Positions 1 to 7,017 of a stretch of 13,154 nucleotides of DNA are shown piece by piece. The stretch is from Phycisphaerales bacterium (GTDB lineage: Bacteria; Planctomycetota; Phycisphaerae; UBA1845), in the NCBI GenBank assembly GCA_030612785.1, contig JAUWNF010000035.1:1-13154 (forward strand), read 5' to 3'. The notes beneath the pieces were generated by a model that searched no databases, was not told where the DNA came from, and saw only the letters and a list, made by a program, of their open reading frames with translations. Position numbers and translations under genes: made by a program. How positions within the stretch are numbered: position 1 is the first letter of the stretch; each line of letters opens with the position of its first letter.

Positions 1-1
1 G

Positions 2-781
2 AGCCGCGATGTGGTCGTTGCTTTCGTCGGCAAACCGCATCGCATCGACGACCGCGGCAGCCAGTTGCTCAAGGCCCTGAAGGAAATCGGCTTCGATCAG
101 TTTTATCAGGCCGAGCAGACCGGGTGGGTGCTGTATCTCGAAGGGGCGACTGACCTGGCTATCCTCCGTCAGTTTGCGCGGAGAATGAACCATCCGGCTC
201 GGGAAGTTCTCGAACGGCCTTTCGTACACTACGTGCAAAACAAGCCGCAGCAAGCTCGAAATCATTTTCACGGTCTCCGCGAGGCGAAAGCAGACTTGGT
301 CGGGTTCGCCCTGTTCGATCGCCTGGACCAGGAGCTAAGTCGCGAGGGTGTTCTGAGAGAGTATCAGTGGCGTCGTCGCGAGATCGAGAATTACTTGTGT
401 CAGCCGGAGACACTTTTGGAATTCGCGGAGCACTCGGCGCAGGTCGGCGCTGGCGGACCATTATTCGAGCCTTCCGCAATAGCGTGTTGGCGCTCGGCTA
501 TGCAAGGGTGCATTGATGATTTCGTTCTTCCGGTGGCGTTGCGCAACCCTTCAGACCGTTGGTGGGTTGATATGAAGGCAAGCGAGGAGTTTTTGGACCG
601 GGTGTTCGAGTCATTTTACGAACGTCTGGGTCTGCCCAATCAGCTCCGGAAGACCAACTATCATGTGCTGGCGGAATTCGTGCCGGAGGATCAGATAGAT
701 CCCGAGTTGCAGCAGGTCTTGGACGCTATTCTTGATACGGACAAACAGGCCAAACCTGTCGAAGATGAGGACGAATCGTAG
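2..781 (+). CDS. AAA-family ATPase with OLD-like TOPRIM domain, C-terminal part (5' truncated)
   Basis: The reading frame is open to the left edge (S-R-D before the GTG at 11), so this is taken as the C-terminal part of a longer protein. A TOPRIM-like core is visible, numbered from the GTG at 11: an acidic motif LYLEGATDLAIL near residues 42-53, a second acidic motif ALFDRLD near residues 99-105, and the stretch WRRREIENYL near 119-128. Such stretches occur in ATPases fused to OLD/TOPRIM nuclease-like domains. In that family an N-terminal ABC/AAA ATPase drives a metal-dependent TOPRIM domain; some members act in phage or plasmid defence. The ATPase half would lie outside the window. The tail is acidic (EDEDES). 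Codon use is less G/C-ending than in the genes downstream, consistent with acquisition. No partner gene follows on the strand for 180 bases. The family call is from motif memory; a defence role is inference. Confidence 0.7.
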   Translation, partial: SRDVVVAFVGKPHRIDDRGSQLLKALKEIGFDQFYQAEQTGWVLYLEGATDLAILRQFARRMNHPAREVLERPFVHYVQNKPQQARNHFHGLREAKADLVGFALFDRLDQELSREGVLREYQWRRREIENYLCQPETLLEFAEHSAQVGAGGPLFEPSAIACWRSAMQGCIDDFVLPVALRNPSDRWWVDMKASEEFLDRVFESFYERLGLPNQLRKTNYHVLAEFVPEDQIDPELQQVLDAILDTDKQAKPVEDEDES

Positions 782-967
782 CTGGCCCGGAGCAGTACGG
801 AGGTTTTGAGGCGCTGCTTAGTCCAACCAGCCCCACGTGAGTTCGGCTGGAACCTTAGCGAACTCCCATCCCAGAACTGCCGATATTATGGGTACTTCGG
901 TGTGCGAAGCCGTGGCGGCTGAACGTGCGCCCGCGGCGGCGTTGCGCCGAGATGATGGCGATTGGCA
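782..967. other. Gene-free gap with a 7-bp inverted repeat
   Basis: I see no convincing coding frame between the ATPase fragment and the glycosyltransferase. The gap contains a perfect inverted repeat, GAGTTCG at 839-845 and CGAACTC at 859-865, with a 13-base loop. It is not followed by a T-run, so it is not a classical intrinsic terminator. It could be an operator, a leader hairpin or a Rho-independent-like relic. A TATTAT near 883 resembles a -10 box, but no -35 box sits at a proper distance. Confidence 0.4.
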
Positions 968-2194
968 ATGACCAGAATGCTTGAGCCAGGGTCACATAAC
1001 CAGGTCATTACTGTTGCGCACCTAATCGGGCGTTGGGGCGTCGGGGGGCTGGAGGGACAGTTGGCCCAGGTGGTCAATCGGCTGCCGCCCGAGCGGTTTC
1101 GGCACGTGATCGTCTTTCGCAACGGGCGCAACGCGGTGGGACCTCGTGTGCGCGACGACGTTAAGATCGTTTGCCTCGACGATCCGATCCGGAACCGGCG
1201 GTGGGCACTGCGGCTGGCGAAGCTGCTGCGCACCCTGAAGGTCACCGTGGTGCACAACCGCGAGTTGTTCACCGTCTCCGACACGGTGGCGGCGTGCCGG
1301 TTGGCCGGCGTCTCCCGAATGGCGTTCAGCTTCCACGGGTTTACCGATAGCGTTCCGGTGCCGAACGTAGCCACCCGCTGGTTGTGGCGGCGGGCGCTGC
1401 GGCGGTATCAGGCCCGCTGGGCGGTGAGCGAAGCTGCCCGGGATGCGGTCGCGGAGACCTTGCGGGTGCGACCGGAGACTTGGTCGGTTCTACGGAACGG
1501 GGTCGATTGTGAGCGGTTTTGTCCATTGGGCGGAAGCGGAAACGAGGACACTAGCTGTGCCGGTACGTCCACGCAGGCTCAAGCCCGCGGTTCGTTAGGG
1601 GGCGAACACTGTGGCGCTCATGCACGGCGGCGGTTAGGTCTGCCGACGACGCGGTTGGTTCTGCTCGCCGTCGGGAACATGACCACCGTGAAGAACCATC
1701 GCCTGTTGCTCGAAAGCATTTGGGCGGCCAACCTGCGCCCCGACCGCTACACGCTGGTCATCGTGGGACACGATCGGCTAGACGGCGAGTTGCAGCGCTG
1801 GGCGTCGGCCAAGCTGCCCGAGCACGACATTCGCTTTCCCGGGCCGGTGGGGAACATGCCGGATTGGTATCGGGCGGCCGACGTCTTCGTGCTGCCTTCG
1901 CGTAGCGAAGGTCTGTGCAATGCGCTGCTGGAAGCGATGGCCAGTGGCTTGGCGGTCGTGGCGACGGATGTGCCCGGTAACCGGGAGGTGGTGCGGGACG
2001 ACGAAACCGGGCTACTGGCAGCGGTGGAACACCCCGCAGGGTTTGGTGCGCTGCTTCGGCGGGTGGTAGCTGATGGCCGACTGCGCCGACGGCTGGGCCA
2101 CGCCGCCCGCGAGCACGTTACCACCGAATACGACATCAACCGCACGGTCGAAGCCTATGCCCGTGCCTACGAAGGGTTGTGCCTCCGTCGATGA
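968..2194 (+). CDS. GT4-type glycosyltransferase with internal insertion
   Basis: A retaining GT-B glycosyltransferase that probably transfers a sugar from a nucleotide-sugar to a lipid-linked or polysaccharide acceptor at the cytoplasmic membrane face. Numbered from the ATG at 968 (408 aa), the N-terminal Rossmann domain starts VITVAHLIGRWGVGGLE (a glycine-rich acceptor loop), and the hinge carries VLRNGVDCERF near 175-184. The C-terminal domain begins at RLGLPTTRLVLLAVGNM and shows the GT4 signature SEGLCNALLEAMASG, with E314 and E322 in the E-x7-E arrangement that binds the donor sugar-nucleotide. Between the domains, where family members usually have a few residues, lie about 34 residues rich in Gly, Ser, Thr and Ala (roughly 187-220). 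TTG at 962 is an alternative start; neither has a clear Shine-Dalgarno sequence. The stop overlaps the next start (ATGA), implying translational coupling with the acetyltransferase. Donor and acceptor are unknown. Confidence 0.88.
   Translation: MTRMLEPGSHNQVITVAHLIGRWGVGGLEGQLAQVVNRLPPERFRHVIVFRNGRNAVGPRVRDDVKIVCLDDPIRNRRWALRLAKLLRTLKVTVVHNRELFTVSDTVAACRLAGVSRMAFSFHGFTDSVPVPNVATRWLWRRALRRYQARWAVSEAARDAVAETLRVRPETWSVLRNGVDCERFCPLGGSGNEDTSCAGTSTQAQARGSLGGEHCGAHARRRLGLPTTRLVLLAVGNMTTVKNHRLLLESIWAANLRPDRYTLVIVGHDRLDGELQRWASAKLPEHDIRFPGPVGNMPDWYRAADVFVLPSRSEGLCNALLEAMASGLAVVATDVPGNREVVRDDETGLLAAVEHPAGFGALLRRVVADGRLRRRLGHAAREHVTTEYDINRTVEAYARAYEGLCLRR
1549..1607. repeat. Hairpin-rich in-frame insertion inside the glycosyltransferase
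   Basis: This DNA encodes part of the non-conserved inter-domain stretch of the glycosyltransferase and is full of dyad symmetry. CAC at 1549-1551 faces GTG at 1557-1559. CGCAGGCT at 1572-1579 faces AGCCCGCG at 1582-1589 with a 2-base loop and one mismatch. GTTCG at 1590-1594 faces CGAAC at 1603-1607. Adjacent hairpins in a protein-coding insert recall palindromic elements that insert in frame, such as the Rickettsia RPEs. I cannot show other copies in this window, so its identity as a mobile repeat is inference. Confidence 0.35.
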
Positions 2195-3240
2195 GCGTTG
2201 TTGTCCAACCCTACGAGCCCGGTCTGCGTGACGCGCTGTTTGCATTCTACGCGCGCTGCTTCCCCGGGCGGGACCTGGACCGCTACGAGCGGGTCTGGCG
2301 GTGGCAGTATTTCGAAAACCCACAGGAACCGGAGGGGGCCGTCTGCATTTGGGTGGTGATCGAGGGGAACGAAGTCGTCGCCCACCTGGGGACCATGGCT
2401 GCGAACCTCAAGCTCAACGGCGCGAGGGTGCTCGGGCGATGGTCGTCGGACCTGATCGTGGACGAACGCTATCGGAACGGCGGTTTGGGGGTATGGCTGA
2501 TCCGCGAGTGGATGAAGGCGTGTGACGTGACGTTGGCCAAGGGACTGTCCCCGGAAGTCATCAGGGTCTATCAGCGGCTGGGCTGGCACCAGGTACCTCT
2601 GCGGCCGATTGCGCTGTTGCCGTTGAACCTACGCGCGCTGAGCGGGCGAATTACCCGGAATCGACTGGTCAACGTAACCGCCGATCGGGCGACCCGTTGG
2701 GCCGGACGAGCGTGGGCAGCCATGCGGAGTCCGAGGGATCGTTGCCTCGAGTATAGAACGGTCGAGAGCTTTCCCGCCCAAACGGACGAGTTGATGGAGC
2801 GAAACGCCGAACGTACCGGGATGGCGATCCTCCGCGACCGCCGATTTCTGCAATGGCGTTATATGGATTGCCCGGTGCGCCACTACACCATCGAAACCGC
2901 TTGGCGCCATGGGCAGTTGGGCGGTTATGCGGTTTTCTCCGTTCGGCCGGAGCGCGGCTTTCGGCGCGGGATCATCCACGACCTGGAGATGGGACCGAAA
3001 CGTGAGGACGGGGTGGGCGCCTTTCTCGCGCATACCGTGAAACGGATGCACGATGCCCGGGCCGACGAGGTCGCCTTTCTCCCGCGGAGCGAAGCTGAAC
3101 AGAGCGCGGCGGCCTCGCTCGGATTCGTGAGCCGCAGTTGCCCGGCCATGATGATGCTCGACGTTCGCTCTCCGGAGCGGAATCCGGCCGATCTCGGCGC
3201 AGGCTGCAATATCCAACTCGGCGACGGCGACGACTGGTAA
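2191..3240 (+). CDS. GNAT-family acyltransferase (tandem GNAT folds)
   Basis: Likely transfers an acetyl or acyl group from a CoA thioester to an amino-sugar or similar acceptor. I chose the ATG at 2191 (349 aa) because it overlaps the glycosyltransferase stop as ATGA; a GTG at 2179 would add only four residues. The N-terminal GNAT domain shows the acyl-CoA binding motif A, DERYRNGGLGVWLIREWMK, near residues 91-109 (the R/Q-x-x-G-x-G/A loop), followed by VIRVYQRLGW near 123-132, a typical motif B. The second half (about 210-325), with WRYMDCP, a GYAVFSV strand, and AAASLGFVSRS near the end, looks like a second, degenerate GNAT fold. Two-domain GNATs of about 350 aa are common beside polysaccharide genes. 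Coupling to the glycosyltransferase suggests both act on the same glycan. The substrate is unknown. Confidence 0.8.
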   Translation: MSVVVQPYEPGLRDALFAFYARCFPGRDLDRYERVWRWQYFENPQEPEGAVCIWVVIEGNEVVAHLGTMAANLKLNGARVLGRWSSDLIVDERYRNGGLGVWLIREWMKACDVTLAKGLSPEVIRVYQRLGWHQVPLRPIALLPLNLRALSGRITRNRLVNVTADRATRWAGRAWAAMRSPRDRCLEYRTVESFPAQTDELMERNAERTGMAILRDRRFLQWRYMDCPVRHYTIETAWRHGQLGGYAVFSVRPERGFRRGIIHDLEMGPKREDGVGAFLAHTVKRMHDARADEVAFLPRSEAEQSAAASLGFVSRSCPAMMMLDVRSPERNPADLGAGCNIQLGDGDDW

Positions 3241-3270
3241 AGATCCGGCCGCTGAGGCAATTCCCATTGC

Positions 3271-3275
3271 GGGAG
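3271..3275 (+). promoter_or_regulatory. Shine-Dalgarno GGGAG before the small ORF at 3281
   Basis: GGGAG lies five bases before the ATG at 3281. It directly follows a perfect hairpin (GCAAT at 3257-3261, ATTGC at 3266-3270). It is the best ribosome-binding site between the acetyltransferase and the radical SAM gene, and it supports translation of the small ORF. Confidence 0.5.
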
Positions 3276-3280
3276 ACCTG

Positions 3281-3514
3281 ATGTACAATCCGGACGAGCG
3301 GTTCGGCGCGGTCGGCATGGCCCGGTTGGTCGTCGTGAACGACGATTGCCGTGCGCCGGGACGGATCACAGGCGGTAGGCCGCCCACCGCCGTTGTGGAA
3401 AGCGGTTTGTTATGGAACTTCCTTGTCGTGCTCGGGGCGATCAGTTGTTGCGACCGGGCGAGCTACTTGACCTTCGCCAACGCCTGCGGAACATCGCATG
3501 CCGGCACGACCTGA
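3281..3514 (+). CDS. Small ORF of unknown function upstream of radical SAM gene
   Basis: A 77-residue frame that I do not recognise. In its favour: a good Shine-Dalgarno (GGGAG, 5-base spacing) and strongly G/C-ending codons. By hand count 61 of 77 codons end in G or C. Over 3412-3510, where another frame also reads open, this frame has 27 of 33 against 20 of 33 in the other. The protein reads MYNPDERFGAVGMARLVVVNDDC near the start and has a hydrophobic middle (LLWNFLVVLGAI, about residues 43-54) plus several cysteines. Its TGA (3512-3514) falls right where conserved radical SAM sequence begins, so translation may be coupled. It could be a real small partner protein, a leader peptide, or a decayed N-terminal piece. 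There is an internal ATG at 3317. Confidence 0.4.
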   Translation: MYNPDERFGAVGMARLVVVNDDCRAPGRITGGRPPTAVVESGLLWNFLVVLGAISCCDRASYLTFANACGTSHAGTT

Positions 3515-3519
3515 CGACA

Positions 3520-5277
3520 GTGATCGCCTGCGCATTCGACCATCGCACGCGCATGCTGCCGTTCGTCTACGCGGCCATGCGCATGGCGCCGGCCGGCGTG
3601 CGGGCCATCGGGTCGGCAATGTTCGACGTCGGCTTCCAGAAGACCCGGATCGTACTTCAGCAGTGGAACCGCAAGTTCCGCCCGTCGCAGATGCGCCTGG
3701 ACGGACGCATCCCCGACATCTTTATGGTGTCGAGCATGCAGATCCACTCGGCCCAGTGCGAAGCCCTGATCCGCGACGCATGCAGGATCGATCCGGCGTA
3801 CCGACCGTTGATCATCGCCGGCGGGCCGAAAACCATCTACGAACCGTGGGACGTGTTCAGTGCCGACCCGCTCGATCCGTGGGGCGCGGATGTCGCGGTC
3901 ACCGGTGAGGAGCATGTGCTGCTGAGCCTGCTGGAGGTGCTGCTCTCGATTCGCGCCCACCGCGAGTCGTTGCGGATGACCTTCATTCGCGCCCGCAACA
4001 GCGGGTTACTCGACGATATTCCCGGTCTGGTCTACGCGCAAGCCGACGGCGACGGCGCGGCCGAGGAGTTGGTCGACACCGGCATCCAACGCCTGCTCGG
4101 CGATCTCGACGAGTTGCCGCACCCGGTCCTGGGCTACCAGTTGTTCGAGCCACCCAGCAACAAGACCACGCTGGGCTATCAGGCTCTGCCGGCCGACAAG
4201 ATTCCCAAGTACAGCCGGATCGGGTCGCTGGTCCTGACGCTGGGCTGCAAGTTCGCGTGCCCCTACTGTCCGATTCCGGCCTACAACCAGCGACAGTACC
4301 GCGTCAAGAGCGGCGAACGTATCGCCGACGAGATGCACCGACTCTACCGCGAGTACGGCCTCCACTACTTCTTCGGGACGGATGACAACTTCTTCAACGA
4401 CAAAGTGCGAACGCTCGATATCGTGGAAACGCTGGCCCGATCAGAGTTGGACGGCATCCGGCTGCGCAGAAAGATCCGGTGGGGAACCGAGGTGACGGTC
4501 CACGATACCCTGCAAATGAAAGATCATCTGAGGGAGGTGCGCAACGCGGGGATCCGGGCCCTGTGGCTGGGCGTAGAAGACATGACCGCTACGCTGATCA
4601 AGAAGGGCCAGAGCGTCGACAGCACCAGCGAGGCGTTCCGCCTGCTTCAGGCACGCGGCATCGCCCCAATGCCCATGATGATGCACCACGATAAGCAGCC
4701 GCTATACACACCGGGGCGCCCCTATGGGCTGCTCAATCAAGCACGGTTACTGCGTAAGGCCGGAGCGGTCAGCTTACAGGTCTTGATGATAACACCCGCG
4801 ACCGGGGCGAAGTTCTATGAGGATGCCTTCACTTCGGGGATGGCGTACGAGAGTGTCGCTGGTCGGCGGGTTGAACCGCACATGCTCGACGCGAACTACG
4901 TCGTTGCGTCGGAGCACCCCAAACCGTGGCGAAAACAGTTCAACATCATGGCGGCGTACCTGTACTTCTATAACCCGCTACGGTTCCTGTTCGCCGTGGT
5001 GCGCCCGAAGAGCCGGTTGTACCTTGCCGATGCCGGCATGCAACTTCTCGGGATGTGGGGCCTGGGACGGACCATCCAGCGCACGTTCGGCTGGGCCCTG
5101 CGCCTCATGCGCCGCAACATCAAGCATGTGACCAGGGTGCCTGCCAGCCGGATTCCGATGCGGAGCGTGGACGGCGCAGCGGCCAGCCACGCGCTGCCCG
5201 GAACACCGCGGGCGGCAAGCACACAACTGAACGTGAAAGTCCCGATAGGGTCACCGGGAACACACAGTTGGGAGTGA
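3520..5277 (+). CDS. Radical SAM protein with B12-binding-like N-terminal domain
   Basis: Predicted to cleave S-adenosylmethionine at a 4Fe-4S cluster and run a radical reaction such as methylation or rearrangement. Numbered from the GTG at 3520 (585 aa), the first ~190 residues form a Rossmann-like cobalamin-type domain with IIAGGPKTIYEP (98 on) and a GADVAVTGEEHVLLSLLEVL segment, ending in DIPGLVYAQ. No clear DxHxxG base-off motif is seen. The cluster motif C243-x3-C247-x2-C250 (LGCKFACPYC) follows, then GTDDNFF (286-292) and LGVED near 351, as expected of a radical SAM barrel. The C-terminus is basic with hydrophobic segments. The start is uncertain. An ATG at 3412 is open and has a weak GGA site, but codon bias there is poor. 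Conserved-looking sequence (TTVIACAFDHRTRMLPF) begins at a CTG at 3511, just before the GTG chosen. The substrate is unknown; neighbouring glycosyltransferase and GNAT genes suggest a glycan or lipid product. Confidence 0.8.
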   Translation: MIACAFDHRTRMLPFVYAAMRMAPAGVRAIGSAMFDVGFQKTRIVLQQWNRKFRPSQMRLDGRIPDIFMVSSMQIHSAQCEALIRDACRIDPAYRPLIIAGGPKTIYEPWDVFSADPLDPWGADVAVTGEEHVLLSLLEVLLSIRAHRESLRMTFIRARNSGLLDDIPGLVYAQADGDGAAEELVDTGIQRLLGDLDELPHPVLGYQLFEPPSNKTTLGYQALPADKIPKYSRIGSLVLTLGCKFACPYCPIPAYNQRQYRVKSGERIADEMHRLYREYGLHYFFGTDDNFFNDKVRTLDIVETLARSELDGIRLRRKIRWGTEVTVHDTLQMKDHLREVRNAGIRALWLGVEDMTATLIKKGQSVDSTSEAFRLLQARGIAPMPMMMHHDKQPLYTPGRPYGLLNQARLLRKAGAVSLQVLMITPATGAKFYEDAFTSGMAYESVAGRRVEPHMLDANYVVASEHPKPWRKQFNIMAAYLYFYNPLRFLFAVVRPKSRLYLADAGMQLLGMWGLGRTIQRTFGWALRLMRRNIKHVTRVPASRIPMRSVDGAAASHALPGTPRAASTQLNVKVPIGSPGTHSWE

Positions 5278-5288
5278 ACGGGCACCCG

Positions 5289-5504
5289 ATGGATGCGATA
5301 GAAAAGATCCTCAGTTCGCTAGCTGATGGCCCGCAAGGTGCCGAGGGGCTCGCTAGGAAAATCGGGCTGCGCGGGCAAAGCTTGGCAACATTACTGATGA
5401 AGTTGGAGAAGGACAAGGTGATTACTTGGGATCGGGGCGCGTGGAGGCTGGAAGAAGCCTCTGAGCAGCGTGGCACGCATGAGGGCGATGAACGAGGTCG
5501 TTAG
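5289..5504 (+). CDS. Small winged-helix DNA-binding protein
   Basis: A 71-residue protein that begins 11 bases after the radical SAM stop. Residues 3-56 read as a winged helix: helix 1 (IEKILSSLADG), a helix-turn-helix (AEGLARKIGLRGQSLATLLMKLEKDKVI, about 18-45), and a short wing ending ITWDRGAWRLE. The last 15 residues are charged and probably disordered. Such stand-alone winged helices bind DNA, but some serve only as protein-protein modules. A GTG at 5274 overlaps the preceding stop and is an in-frame alternative adding five residues. Position suggests it belongs to the glycosyltransferase/GNAT/radical SAM cassette, perhaps as its regulator. That role is inference. No ligand-binding domain is present. 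Confidence 0.65.
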   Translation: MDAIEKILSSLADGPQGAEGLARKIGLRGQSLATLLMKLEKDKVITWDRGAWRLEEASEQRGTHEGDERGR

Positions 5505-5531
5505 CATGTGTCGGCAGCGCCGCAACCATGC

Positions 5532-5541
5532 ACCGGCCGGT
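5532..5541. promoter_or_regulatory. Perfect 10-bp palindrome next to a promoter (possible operator)
   Basis: ACCGGCCGGT is a perfect palindrome directly upstream of the candidate -35 box of the ABC exporter operon. Its position would suit an operator, possibly for the winged-helix protein encoded just upstream. Short GC palindromes are also expected by chance in GC-rich DNA. Confidence 0.25.
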
Positions 5542-5570
5542 TTGCTTCCACTCCACGTCGGCGGTATAGT
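5542..5570 (+). promoter_or_regulatory. Candidate sigma70-like promoter for the ABC exporter operon
   Basis: TTGCTT (5542-5547, three of six matches to the -35 consensus) and TATAGT (5565-5570, five of six to the -10) are 17 bases apart. They lie about 70 bases before the adaptor start, in a gap of 133 bases without a gene. This is a consensus match by eye only. Confidence 0.4.
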
Positions 5571-5637
5571 CTCGCCCAGTGATCGACGCTAGCTAAGCGG
5601 GTTCTACACTTCCGGCAACGCAGGGAAGTTTTGTGCC

Positions 5638-6993
5638 ATGAAGAAAGCTCTGATCGCCATTCTAGTTCTTGCGGTCCTTCTGCTCGGTTGGAATGCGCTG
5701 CGCAACGTGCAGTTGTCTTTCGCCGGCGAGAAGGGGGAACTACGACCGGTCAAACGCGGCAACCTGACCATCCCAATCAACGCCACCGGCGAAGTTCGCT
5801 ACACGTCCCGGACCGAGATCAAGTCCGAGGCCAGCGGTACGGTTGCCGAACGCTTCTTCGAAGCGGGCGACGTGGTTAAGAAAAATCAGTTGCTCATCCG
5901 CCTGACCACCGACGACGAGCGGCGCACGGTGGACCGGGCGAAAGCAGACGTGACCCGGGCGCAGGCCAACTGGGAGCGTGCGAAAATCACTCTGCGCGAA
6001 CGTATGGAGGTGGGGGTGGCCCGGGCGGATGCCAACCTTGCCAGCATCGAGGCGCAGCTCGAGGACGCCAGGTACGAAAAGGAGCGCATCGAAGGCCTCT
6101 ATAAGAAGGGTCACGAGAGAGAGAGAGCGTTGTTCCAAGCACGGGCCGCATACGACCGCCTGGTCGCGTTGAAGGAGGGCGCCGAGGCCGAAGTGGCTCA
6201 AGCCAAGATCGCCATCGAGATGGCGGATCAGGAAGTCATCCTGGCGAACGCCAACCATACCACCGCGGAAAGGAATCTCAGCGACGCCGAAGAGCGCTTG
6301 GCAGAGACGGAGATTTTCTCGCCTATCGACGGTCTGGTCATGCAGATGCTCGTGCAGGAGGGCGAGGTGATCCAGGCGGGCAAGGGGAGTTTCACCGGCG
6401 GCACAGTGCTGGCGGTGGTGGCCGACGTGTCCGAGATTCGCGTCCGGGCGGAGGTGGACGAGGCGGACTTCGGCGTGATCCGCGATATTGCTCCACCAGC
6501 GGCGCGCTTTGGCGGCAACGTCGCTGCCGCGGAGAACGACCCACCCGAGGCCCCCGTCGACACGGACGAATCGACCGTCAGAGTGTTGGTCGAGGCATAT
6601 CGCGACGAGGAGTTCATCGGGGTGATCGAGCGGATCTACCCCGAACCGCGCAAGGCCGCCTCGGTGGTCACCTACTACGTCGATATTCTGCTGGCCAGTG
6701 CGAATCGCGACAAGCTGGCCATGGGCATGCAGGCCGACGTGGAGTTCACCGCCAAGTCGGTGCACGACGTTCTGCTGGTGCGGCACGACGCCATCCACCA
6801 GGAGGAGGAGCAACTCGGCGTTTATGTTCCGGAGAAAATCGAGGGCCAACCGGACCCCGAACCCAAGTTCATACCGTGCCGGTTCGGGCTGGACAACGGC
6901 CTGTACGCGGAGGTGTTGGAGGGCGAGCTCAAAGAGGGGGACCCCGTATACACCAAGCTCCCCCGCAAGCCGGAGGAAGAAGAGGAAGACTAA
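5638..6993 (+). CDS. MacA/HlyD-like periplasmic adaptor subunit of ABC exporter
   Basis: The membrane fusion protein of a tripartite exporter. It links the inner-membrane permease to an outer-membrane channel. The ATG at 5638 is supported by AGGGAAG nine bases upstream. Residues 3-19 form a hydrophobic signal-anchor. Half-motifs of the lipoyl/barrel-sandwich domain lie at about 50-90 (ATGEVRYTSRTEIKSEASGTV) and 223-265 (TEIFSPIDGLVMQMLVQEGEVI). Between them, about 90-222 is a long Ala/Glu/Arg-rich coiled-coil hairpin. The beta-barrel follows (VSEIRVRAEVDEADFGVI onward) and has an acidic, Pro-rich insertion near 290-312. AMGMQADVEFTAKS is typical of the MacA family. The tail is acidic (EEEEED). 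At 451 aa it is longer than MacA, mostly from these additions. The coding DNA contains a (GA)6 tract at 6115-6127. The transported substrate is unknown. Confidence 0.87.
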   Translation: MKKALIAILVLAVLLLGWNALRNVQLSFAGEKGELRPVKRGNLTIPINATGEVRYTSRTEIKSEASGTVAERFFEAGDVVKKNQLLIRLTTDDERRTVDRAKADVTRAQANWERAKITLRERMEVGVARADANLASIEAQLEDARYEKERIEGLYKKGHERERALFQARAAYDRLVALKEGAEAEVAQAKIAIEMADQEVILANANHTTAERNLSDAEERLAETEIFSPIDGLVMQMLVQEGEVIQAGKGSFTGGTVLAVVADVSEIRVRAEVDEADFGVIRDIAPPAARFGGNVAAAENDPPEAPVDTDESTVRVLVEAYRDEEFIGVIERIYPEPRKAASVVTYYVDILLASANRDKLAMGMQADVEFTAKSVHDVLLVRHDAIHQEEEQLGVYVPEKIEGQPDPEPKFIPCRFGLDNGLYAEVLEGELKEGDPVYTKLPRKPEEEEED

Positions 6994-7017
6994 CGCCGTT
7001 TTCGTTCACACGGTTCT

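Noticed and set aside
3412..3519. ATG at 3412 as the start of the radical SAM protein
   Set aside because: Not firmly excluded. Codon bias in this stretch favours the other frame, and the conserved-looking sequence begins only at about 3511.
5740..6849. Long minus-strand open frame opposite the adaptor gene
   Set aside because: It mirrors the adaptor codon bias. The plus-strand protein has a signal anchor, lipoyl motifs and a good ribosome site, and the minus product has none.
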